The notes under the pieces were generated by a model. That model searched no databases and had not been told where the DNA came from. It saw only the letters and a program-made list of their open reading frames with translations. Below are positions 25,811 to 33,212 of a stretch of 64,000 bases of DNA, in pieces. This DNA is from Ereboglobus luteus (lineage in GTDB: Bacteria > Verrucomicrobiota > Verrucomicrobiia > Opitutales > Opitutaceae), in assembly GCF_003096195.1 (NCBI RefSeq), contig NZ_CP023004.1:3824501-3888500 (forward strand), given 5' to 3'. Both the position numbers and the translations under genes were made by a program. Position 1 is the first letter of the stretch, and every line of letters starts with the position of its first letter.

Positions 25811-27451
25811 TCAAGGCAGTTTGGAAATTTTTTTGACACCCAGTTCCGGTTTTTTGGCGGGGACGGGCTTGCTGAATATCTGCCGCAACCGATCATATGA
25901 AGGGCGCGGAGTGAGATCGGTATTGAGGATGCCAAGCCCCCGCTCGAATTCGTTTTCCGGAGGGATCTTGCAGCGGGCATTATAGATAAAAACGGCGTCA
26001 ATTTGAGGATGTGCCGCCAGTTTTAAAAACAGCGCCTCCATAAAATCCGCCTGCCCCTGCTCCGTCACCTTGTTTGCCACGGGGTATCCTGTTTCCGTCA
26101 CCCACACGCGTTTATCCACGCCCTTCTCGCGCATCAACGCGGTGATGTTGTTCACCATATAAAGCCATTCGTCTGGATGGCTCGGATACGCGTGGACCGA
26201 CAGCGCGTCGTAAGTGGCGGCGTTTCTGGGCTCCAGCAAATCCGATAACGCGCTGACATTCGCCCCCCACATGCCGACAAAGCCCGTCGCGGCCAATCCT
26301 CCGTTAAGAATATAATTTTGCGTATCAACAGCCCGAAGCACGCGTGAACCGGCGTGAAGTTGGTCCAGATAATCCGAAAAGGGAGCGAGCCAAAACTTAT
26401 ACCAGTTGGGCTCGTTTCCAATCTCCCACACATGGATGCGTCCTTTGAATTTCTCAGCCATGAACCGAACATAACGCTCATAATCAGCCATGTTCTTCGC
26501 CGGATATTGCAATGTGGAGCGGGCGTTGGGATGAGTGGAGGCCCACCTAGGGGGAGCCGAAAGAATTGCAACTATCCTCATGCCGCGCCGGTTGGTCTCG
26601 TCCACAACAAACTCAATACGGCGCATGAACTCGGCATCGTGGGTGTCGAAGGAATCCGGGAACAGATTGCGCCATGCGAAATCCGTGCGAAGCCAGCCGA
26701 CACCGAGCGCCTGCATCCTGTCAAGCAACGCAAGAACCTCTTTTTCTGTCTTATAAAAACTCATGCGCGTCATATGCGTGCAGACCCCGGCAAAATTTTT
26801 CCACGAGGCGTCTTGATCAATAACTGTGGGAACCGAGGTGTCCAATTTCGGCAGCTCTTCAATGCGAATATTATCCACGGCAACGGCTCCCCTCCCCCGG
26901 ATTCCGAGCGCAAACTGGCCGCCATCGCTGCTTGCCGGGACGACTTCGTAAACCTTCCGAAGAACAACATGCACCGGCCCGTCAATCGTCGGAGCAGTCT
27001 GCCTGCCGTCAAGATTGCGCGGCTTGGTATAGAAATAAGGATGCGCTTTTTCCGCGACCGGTTCCAGTAGTTTATAATCAAATGAAACACGATAATAATG
27101 ATACGGTTTCATCAAACCCGGTTTCACCTCAAAACAAACAGTCCATTTTGATGAGTCTTCAACGACTCTTGCAACCAATGCCTTGCTTCCGTCAATCGAA
27201 TCGGCGCCGTCGGTGATTCGGGCATATTGCGAGTGAATTTTAACCGGCGAAGGAGCCTCCCCATCGAAGTCAAATGTTGCGACAAGCCTGCCCGGCTCGG
27301 GATTCGACAAAAAATTCAGACTGTCCGCCCTTGCAAATCCCGCCATTAAAACAACCGCAAGCAATGCCCGCGATGACTTAATTAACAACCGGCCCGCATT
27401 TGATGAAAACTTGGTCAATTCCATGCGCAAGGCGTGTGATCTAATATTCAT
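25811..27451 (-). CDS. Secreted clan GH-A glycoside hydrolase (GH39/PslG-like) with N-terminal beta-sandwich
   Basis: The 546-residue product has a long N-terminus with a hydrophobic signal core (ALLAVVLMAGFARA). A jelly-roll-like domain (about 45-200) precedes a TIM barrel (205-530). The predicted acid/base is Glu347 in 'VWEIGNEPN' and the nucleophile is Glu453 in 'VWVTETGYP', the spacing and wording of clan GH-A retaining enzymes. The C-terminal 'GLGILNTDLTPRPSYDRLRQIF' is common in this group. It lies between the two other secreted hydrolase-type genes of the cluster. Specificity is not readable. A nearby homologous architecture is encoded at 27642-29798. Confidence 0.85.
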   Translation of the reverse strand: MNIRSHALRMELTKFSSNAGRLLIKSSRALLAVVLMAGFARADSLNFLSNPEPGRLVATFDFDGEAPSPVKIHSQYARITDGADSIDGSKALVARVVEDSSKWTVCFEVKPGLMKPYHYYRVSFDYKLLEPVAEKAHPYFYTKPRNLDGRQTAPTIDGPVHVVLRKVYEVVPASSDGGQFALGIRGRGAVAVDNIRIEELPKLDTSVPTVIDQDASWKNFAGVCTHMTRMSFYKTEKEVLALLDRMQALGVGWLRTDFAWRNLFPDSFDTHDAEFMRRIEFVVDETNRRGMRIVAILSAPPRWASTHPNARSTLQYPAKNMADYERYVRFMAEKFKGRIHVWEIGNEPNWYKFWLAPFSDYLDQLHAGSRVLRAVDTQNYILNGGLAATGFVGMWGANVSALSDLLEPRNAATYDALSVHAYPSHPDEWLYMVNNITALMREKGVDKRVWVTETGYPVANKVTEQGQADFMEALFLKLAAHPQIDAVFIYNARCKIPPENEFERGLGILNTDLTPRPSYDRLRQIFSKPVPAKKPELGVKKISKLP

Positions 27452-27641
27452 AATTTTTGGGGGCGTAAAAATAGGATGGTGTTTTAATTGAAGAAATTAA
27501 AAATACATTGGAGCGACTTAAGGTCACAATATCCATTGCATGACGAGAGAGATTGGAAAATCCATGCTTATTTTCTTATTTTATTATTCAACAATGTATT
27601 TCCCGTCCCGTTAATGCACTGGGTGAATTCGCGCGCCTTGA

Positions 27642-29798
27642 TTAACGGCGGCGGAAAATCGCCAAGGCGGCAGCGGTTAAAAAAAACCATATCGATACGG
27701 CTCCTCCGCCACCACCGGAGGAATCGGAATTATCGCCGGGTCCGGGTGGCGGCGGCTCAGGCGGCTCCGGTTCATTATCGCCATCATCTTTGCGCCGCAC
27801 ATCCACCATCGCGATATATTCAGGGCTGCCGTCGGCGCCGGAGTATATGCGAAAGTCGGATTTCCAAGACCTGGAATTGTCAAATTGCGCATCGGTGAGG
27901 TGGAATGTGCCATACTTCCAAGTGTTGGTGTTTGTTTTGACAATGGGTTGGGCATTGACTGTGTCCCCGTCGCTTGTCGTTGACTGATACTGGAGGACGA
28001 TGTTGTCGCTGCCGGCATCATAATAAAGAACGCCAACCGTAACATTGGTGTCCCCCGTGCGAACCACACCATCGCATACCTTGAAGTAAAGATACTTGCT
28101 GCCGTTCTCGATCTTGCGGCATTCGCGACCGCCAATCGTCCACGGAATGCTATATGCGTTGTTGCTCGGATTGGTGTCAATAACCTGCTCCATCAATTTA
28201 TTATAATTTGTGTAACCGAGAATAACTCGCGCCGGGTTCATCTCACGGCAAACGGCAACCCGGCTCACCGCCAGCGCATCGTATGTTCCGGCAAAGATGC
28301 GGAAATCCCCTCCCCAGCTTTGCCCGTTTTTGAAGTCGTGATCGGTTATGGTAAACTTTTGGGTCTTCCACTCCAATGTGTTGGTGCGGCTGCCTGTCAG
28401 CGTCTGAACGGTGGTGGTTGCCGTTTGATATTGAAGCTGCCAGTCATGAGTGCCCTCATCCCAATATGTGACCTCTAGTGTCACGGTCGAGTCCAGGCCG
28501 TGATTGTTTCCGTAAATATAATGATCATTAATACGGCAAACCATGTAATGCCCGGCCGGGATGAGTTTGCTGGATCCATCGTCGGCATAATCCTCTATCC
28601 CGGCCTTGCCGCCGGCGTCATCCACAAAAGTAAGCGTAAGACGCTGGGCTGCCTCGGTGGGATAAGCTTTTTGGAGTGCAAAATTGGTTTCAGCGCAATC
28701 GCCTCCCTGATAATGATAATATGCCTTCAGCGGAGTGCGATCGGCTAACTCCAATCCGAAATGCTCCATCGCGATGTCGCCGTATGGTTCGGGGCACCGG
28801 TAGTCATACCAAAAAATCTTCTGGATGCCGGGCAGGCTGAATTGCGTCACCCTCGCTTGGTCAACCCAGTCGGCCTTGGTCACCTCAAGGGATGATTCTC
28901 CATTTGTGGTGTATCCGGTTTCCGTAATCCAAATCGGTTTGTCGGCGATGTTTCTCTGCTCCATCACTGCGATGAATTGTTCGTAGCGGGCAACCATATT
29001 GGGGCTGTCAACATAAACATGATAAGCCATGATGTCAAAATAACTGCCCAATGCAGGATCCTCCTCGAACAAGGTATTGAGATATGCGGCGCCGGCGCCG
29101 GTGAATCCGCCGATTAAAATCTTGTTTTCCGAATCGACCGCCCTCGCTTTTGCGGACGCTTTTTGAAGCAATACCGTATAATCCGCGGGAGTATCCTCCC
29201 AGAAAGTTTTGGAGGGATGATCCTGCTCGTTCCATATTTCCCAATGGGTGATTTTGCCCTTGTATCTGGTGCAGACAAATTGGACAAAATCTTCCCAATC
29301 CGCCCAGTTGGCGGGCTTGTGGAATGTCGGCCTGGTGGCGCTGGACGAGGCCCAAGGCGCCGTATAGCTGAGAATCCACAGTATGTTAACGCCGTTCGCC
29401 GTGAGGCGGTTTACAACCGCGTCGCACCTGGCGAGGTAATCCTGATCATATACGCCCTTGGATTTTTCAATGCGATTCCACGACGGCCCCATTCGCACCC
29501 ATTTGATGCCGGTGGCGATAATCTCATCACACTGCTTCAAATAGTCGTCGCCCCTGTTCATCGGACCGTCGCAAATGCCAAAATAGTCCATGGTAATGCT
29601 ATCCGCCGTCAAAGAAGGGCCCGCTATGAAACACATTATTATCACAAGCATCCCGCCAAGCCGCCCCAGGAAGCTTGGTTTTTGGGGAATATTATATTTG
29701 TTTTGAAATAGTATTGATCGGAAACTTGTCCGGGGCTGTGACTGAAATCGCATGATTGTTTTCATAAAATTTATAATATTATTGGTGGAGCCGATCAT
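27642..29798 (-). CDS. Secreted GH39-like hydrolase with two tandem beta-sandwich modules and GlyGly-CTERM-like tail
   Basis: The 718-residue product has an unusually long N-terminus. The hydrophobic stretch 'LGGMLVIIMCFIAGPSLT' ends near residue 64, so a later ATG (for example at 29765) may be the true start. The TIM barrel carries an acid/base Glu191 in 'HWEIWNEQD' and a nucleophile Glu293 in 'IWITETGY'. Two repeats follow (about 380-515 and 530-660), each with the wording 'W-K/KT...TD-F-N...SW..DFRI..G', probably carbohydrate-binding. A Pro/Glu-rich linker leads to Gly5, a hydrophobic helix and FRRR. It is the first gene of the minus-strand cluster, divergent from the AraC regulator. Confidence 0.85.
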   Translation of the reverse strand: MIGSTNNIINFMKTIMRFQSQPRTSFRSILFQNKYNIPQKPSFLGRLGGMLVIIMCFIAGPSLTADSITMDYFGICDGPMNRGDDYLKQCDEIIATGIKWVRMGPSWNRIEKSKGVYDQDYLARCDAVVNRLTANGVNILWILSYTAPWASSSATRPTFHKPANWADWEDFVQFVCTRYKGKITHWEIWNEQDHPSKTFWEDTPADYTVLLQKASAKARAVDSENKILIGGFTGAGAAYLNTLFEEDPALGSYFDIMAYHVYVDSPNMVARYEQFIAVMEQRNIADKPIWITETGYTTNGESSLEVTKADWVDQARVTQFSLPGIQKIFWYDYRCPEPYGDIAMEHFGLELADRTPLKAYYHYQGGDCAETNFALQKAYPTEAAQRLTLTFVDDAGGKAGIEDYADDGSSKLIPAGHYMVCRINDHYIYGNNHGLDSTVTLEVTYWDEGTHDWQLQYQTATTTVQTLTGSRTNTLEWKTQKFTITDHDFKNGQSWGGDFRIFAGTYDALAVSRVAVCREMNPARVILGYTNYNKLMEQVIDTNPSNNAYSIPWTIGGRECRKIENGSKYLYFKVCDGVVRTGDTNVTVGVLYYDAGSDNIVLQYQSTTSDGDTVNAQPIVKTNTNTWKYGTFHLTDAQFDNSRSWKSDFRIYSGADGSPEYIAMVDVRRKDDGDNEPEPPEPPPPGPGDNSDSSGGGGGAVSIWFFLTAAALAIFRRR

Positions 29799-29839
29799 GT
29801 GAGGAGAAAAGGTTTCGAAAGGGGTGGTGTTGCGCGGGA

Positions 29840-29860
29840 ACTATATGGGTTTTGTATAGT
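29840..29860. promoter_or_regulatory. Small inverted repeat between AraC regulator and hydrolase cluster
   Basis: ACTATA (29840-29845) and TATAGT (29855-29860) form a 6-bp inverted repeat with a 9-bp spacer. It lies in the middle of the 140-bp divergent spacer, where an AraC-type operator for the adjacent regulator would be expected. Only the symmetry and position support it. Confidence 0.25.
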
Positions 29861-29938
29861 CGAAATCTACCGATAGTGACGGCAAAGCAACAGCATTTCC
29901 CCTTGCCAATATTGCCAAAAACCTTACGCAAACGGGAC

Positions 29939-30847
29939 ATGAAGATTTCGAATACCCCGATGAGCATGCACCGATGGTCGAGCCTCAAAACTGAGTTGCT
30001 ATGGATCTATGATGGCATTGAGCAAAGCCATGGGGAGACGGTAACGGCCGATCACAGAAACGGTTACTGGCTTTGGTTAATACACAAAGGCAGCGTGACA
30101 ATGGCATGTGAACTTGGCATGCAAACCGCCACTGCCGGCCAATGGATGCTTTCGCCCCACGCGCTCACCACGCAAAAGTTCGCCCACGACTCTCGTATTC
30201 TCTCGATTCACTTTAGCTGCCAATGGCCAACAGGGGAAAATCTCTTCACGGGCAATCAGGGCTTGGTTTGGAACGCCATGGACACGCCCAAACTCGAGCG
30301 TAACGCCCAGTCCCTTCAGCGGCTAGCCAGACGTCACTGTCCCAGCGTGTGGCTGAACCTGTATCTTCAATCCGTTAGCTACCCCCTGTTCATGCGTTTC
30401 CAATACGCGCTAACGCTTTTCCTCATTGAGTTTTCGGAGGCAATGATTCGATTTGGCCGTGAATTCAGTCATTATGGCACACACGACGACCGGCTGACCT
30501 TGGCGCTCAACTGCATCCATGCGACGCCGCAAAGCAGCCCTTTCCCCTGGGAGTATATCGCCAAGGAAACCGGTCTTAGTCGCAAGCACCTCGATCGATT
30601 GTTTTACGCGCATTTTGGCACGACCAGCCGAAACTATTGGGACAAAATTAAACTCGACGAATGCATACGCCTCCTCGAAACAACGACCCTTTCGATCAAG
30701 GAAGTGGGCTACCATTTGGGATTCAAGCAGGCCTCCCACTTTTCCACCTGGTTTGCCAAGCATTCGAACCGGTCTCCCCGCGAACACAGAAAGCACGGCA
30801 CACAAGTATCCGCAAAAGGCATCGTCGGCGATATTCGCGGGAGTTAG
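29939..30847 (+). CDS. AraC family transcriptional regulator
   Basis: The 302-residue product has an N-terminal cupin-like sensor region ('GYWLWLIHKGSVTMACELG', 'AGQWMLSPHALTTQKF') and a C-terminal double helix-turn-helix of AraC/XylS type. That domain includes 'YIAKETGLSRKHLDRLFYAHFG' and 'SIKEVGYHLGFKQASHFSTWFAKHSNRSPREHRK'. The ATG at 29939 is chosen over a TTG 29 codons upstream. It is transcribed away from the minus-strand glycan cluster that starts at 29798 and converges on the GH43 gene at 30935. By position it is the best candidate controller of the cluster. Confidence 0.92.
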   Translation: MKISNTPMSMHRWSSLKTELLWIYDGIEQSHGETVTADHRNGYWLWLIHKGSVTMACELGMQTATAGQWMLSPHALTTQKFAHDSRILSIHFSCQWPTGENLFTGNQGLVWNAMDTPKLERNAQSLQRLARRHCPSVWLNLYLQSVSYPLFMRFQYALTLFLIEFSEAMIRFGREFSHYGTHDDRLTLALNCIHATPQSSPFPWEYIAKETGLSRKHLDRLFYAHFGTTSRNYWDKIKLDECIRLLETTTLSIKEVGYHLGFKQASHFSTWFAKHSNRSPREHRKHGTQVSAKGIVGDIRGS

Positions 30848-30934
30848 GATGCCTCTACGGTTCCAGAAGGTTCCTCATATGGAACCTATTGCCAAACTTA
30901 TCTCGTGCCGACGCTGCCCAAGTAACAAAAGTTT

Positions 30935-32044
30935 TCACTTTATGATTTGGGGTGTTGTGGTCGGGCCGTTCACAATGAGTTGGCCATTAGGTTTGATTTC
31001 GAGGGGGTCGATGAAAACAACACGCCGGTTGCCTGTCTTTGTGGTGCGGCCGTGATAAACACAATACTGGGTGCCGTTGGCATGCGTGAAAACCATGTTG
31101 TGGCCGGTGCCGGTGACGTCGCCGCCATTGTCGGTGTTTTTCTGGAGCACGGGATTATTTTCGGCCTTTTTGAACGGACCGAGAGGGTTGTCCGATGTGG
31201 CGTAACCGACGGCGTAGTTTTGTCCGCCGTAATAATTGGCCGAATACATCATGTAATAAGTGCCGTTTTTCTTGAATATAAACGATCCCTCGGTCCACCG
31301 GCGATTGACTTCGCGCGAGGTGACGGAGCGGCTTTCCCATTCGGCCTGGGTGTCGTCCATTTTTACGGGCGGGCGCAACAGGAGTCTCGGCTCGCCGATG
31401 ATGCCGGAAAAATCGGGTTTGATCTCGACGCCGTAAATCCAGCTTTCCTCGATTTCCTTGAACCAGCCGCGTTGTTTCGCCCAGTCGGCGACTTCGCTGG
31501 CGACGGGATTTTTATAACAGCAGCGCGAATAGTATAAAAACACACGTCCGTTTTCGAACCAGAGGTTGGCATCGATAATCGGATAGCCGGGATCGAAAAT
31601 CGGGCGGTTCATCAAGTCCTTGAACGGTCCGCGCGGGCTGTCGGACACGGCGACACCGATGCGAAAGTTTTCCTGTTCGTTCGCCGGGTTCTCCTTCCAG
31701 TCGGCGCTGAATAGCATGTAGTATTTTTTGTTGATTTCATAGACCTCGGGAGCCCAGAAATTTTTCAGCGTCCACGATTCGGGCAGCGCGCCTTCGTAAA
31801 CGCGGCCGATATCCGTCCAGTTTGCGAGGTCGTCGGAGACGCACGCGCGAAAGCCCTTTTCGTTTTCGGACGTGCCATACATGTAGTATTTGCCGTCGGA
31901 GGCCTTTAGCACAAACGGATCGCCGAAGGCGACGTTGAGCGGGTTTTTATAGGTGACGCTTTTTTCAGGCTTGGCGCACGAGGCGAGGGCTGTGACCAGG
32001 ATCGCGGCGATTGCGCAGAGTGTTTGTGTTGAGAAAATTTTCAT
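30935..32044 (-). CDS. GH43 family lipoprotein (arabinofuranosidase/xylosidase type)
   Basis: The 369-residue product has a lipoprotein signal peptide with lipobox 'TALASC', then a five-bladed beta-propeller of GH43. The catalytic Asp is in 'AFGDPFVLKASDG', the pKa-modulating Asp in 'YPIIDANLWFENG' and the general-acid Glu in 'RRWTEGSFIFKKNGTYYMMYSA'. Family members remove arabinose or xylose from plant polysaccharides. The predicted location is membrane-anchored, facing the periplasm or surface. Its ATG overlaps the galM stop by 4 bp, so it is the terminal gene of the glucuronoxylan operon. Confidence 0.9.
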   Translation of the reverse strand: MKIFSTQTLCAIAAILVTALASCAKPEKSVTYKNPLNVAFGDPFVLKASDGKYYMYGTSENEKGFRACVSDDLANWTDIGRVYEGALPESWTLKNFWAPEVYEINKKYYMLFSADWKENPANEQENFRIGVAVSDSPRGPFKDLMNRPIFDPGYPIIDANLWFENGRVFLYYSRCCYKNPVASEVADWAKQRGWFKEIEESWIYGVEIKPDFSGIIGEPRLLLRPPVKMDDTQAEWESRSVTSREVNRRWTEGSFIFKKNGTYYMMYSANYYGGQNYAVGYATSDNPLGPFKKAENNPVLQKNTDNGGDVTGTGHNMVFTHANGTQYCVYHGRTTKTGNRRVVFIDPLEIKPNGQLIVNGPTTTPQIIK

Positions 32045-33201
32045 CGCGTGGAGAAGCGAAACGTTGTCGTGGTTTCGTAGCGGGTTCCGGGGCGGAGGAT
32101 TGTGCTTGGAAAACGGGGCTGGTTCGGCGAGTCGGGCGAGTGCTGCGTCTCAAGACAGAAGCCGCTGTGTTTTTCGTAGGGGCGACGGCTTTTGCCGATG
32201 TTTGCCCCCCCGAGAAAGTTGCCGCAGTAAAACTGAATCGCGGGCTCGGTGGTGAGCACCTCAAGCACGCGTCCGGTGACGGGCTCGAAAACTTCGGCGG
32301 CTTTTACGAGGACGCGAGCCCCGGCGTTGCCACGGTCGAGAATCCAGTTGTGGTCGTAACCGCCGCCGAAGGTAAGTTGTTCGTGCTTTTGCCCGATGCG
32401 TTCGCCAATGCCGTGCGGCGTGGTGAAATCAAAGGGCGTGCCGGCGACGGGCGCGATTTCGCCAGTCGGGATCAGGCCTTTGTCAACGGGTGTGTAGGTC
32501 GAGGCGTTGAGTGTGAGGACGTGGCCCAGAATGTTGCCGGTTCCCTCGCCGCGAAGGTTGAAGTAGGAATGGTTGGTGAGGTTGACGGGCGTGGCTTTGT
32601 CGGTCGTGGCGGCGTATTCGATGCGGAGTTCGTTTTTGTCGGTAAGCCAGTAGGTCACGGTCACGTCGAGGTTGCCGGGATAACCCTCCTCGCCGTCCTT
32701 GCTCACGTAGTGGAGGCGGAGGCCGGTGGCGTCTTTTTCAGCGACGGGCGTGGCATCCCAGAGCGCTTTGTCGAAACCGGCGTTGCCGCCGTGAAGCGAG
32801 CACGGGAGACCGCCGGGATCGTTGTTCGTGGCAAGTTTGTATGTCCGTCCGTCGAGAGTGAACCGGCCTTTCGCGATGCGGTTGCCATAGCGGCCGATGA
32901 GCGCGCCAAAATAGGGCGAGTCCTTTGTGTAGTCGGAGACATCGTTGTAGCCGAGGACAACGTCGGCGAAATTGCCTTCGCGGTCCGGAACAATAACGCG
33001 CACCACGATGCCGCCGTAGTTGGTGATGGCGACCTTGGATCCTTGGATGTTGGTGAGTGTGTAGAGTTGAGCGGCACGGCCGTCGCGAAGAGTGCCAAAT
33101 GATGTCATGGTGACGCTTGGTTGCGCGGCGGGCGATGCGGCTGCCGTGATGAGCGTGGCAAATGCAACACCGGCAATGGCGCGAAGTTTTTGTATTTTCA
33201 T
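32041..33201 (-). CDS. galM: Aldose 1-epimerase (exported)
   Basis: The 386-residue product starts at ATG 33201 with a signal peptide (MKIQKLRAIAGVAF...ASPAAQ). It has the galactose mutarotase fold: 'TNYGGIVVRVIVPDREG', 'GRYGNRIAKGRF', catalytic His in 'VNLTNHSYFNLRGEG' and catalytic Glu in 'FCLETQHSPDSPNQPRFP'. It interconverts alpha and beta anomers of free sugars. Export means it acts in the periplasm on sugars released by neighbouring hydrolases. It lies 11 bp downstream of the GH115 gene and overlaps the GH43 gene by 4 bp. Confidence 0.93.
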   Translation of the reverse strand: MKIQKLRAIAGVAFATLITAAASPAAQPSVTMTSFGTLRDGRAAQLYTLTNIQGSKVAITNYGGIVVRVIVPDREGNFADVVLGYNDVSDYTKDSPYFGALIGRYGNRIAKGRFTLDGRTYKLATNNDPGGLPCSLHGGNAGFDKALWDATPVAEKDATGLRLHYVSKDGEEGYPGNLDVTVTYWLTDKNELRIEYAATTDKATPVNLTNHSYFNLRGEGTGNILGHVLTLNASTYTPVDKGLIPTGEIAPVAGTPFDFTTPHGIGERIGQKHEQLTFGGGYDHNWILDRGNAGARVLVKAAEVFEPVTGRVLEVLTTEPAIQFYCGNFLGGANIGKSRRPYEKHSGFCLETQHSPDSPNQPRFPSTILRPGTRYETTTTFRFSTR

Positions 33202-33212
33202 AAAATGAGAGG

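Noticed and set aside
30869-30886. GGTTCC/GGAACC hairpin between AraC and GH43 genes
   Set aside because: A 6-bp stem without T-run on either strand is too short to call a terminator.
32011-33102. Plus-strand open frame (363 codons) over galM
   Set aside because: Shadow of the aldose 1-epimerase gene; the Ala/Val/Gly-rich translation has no recognisable motif.
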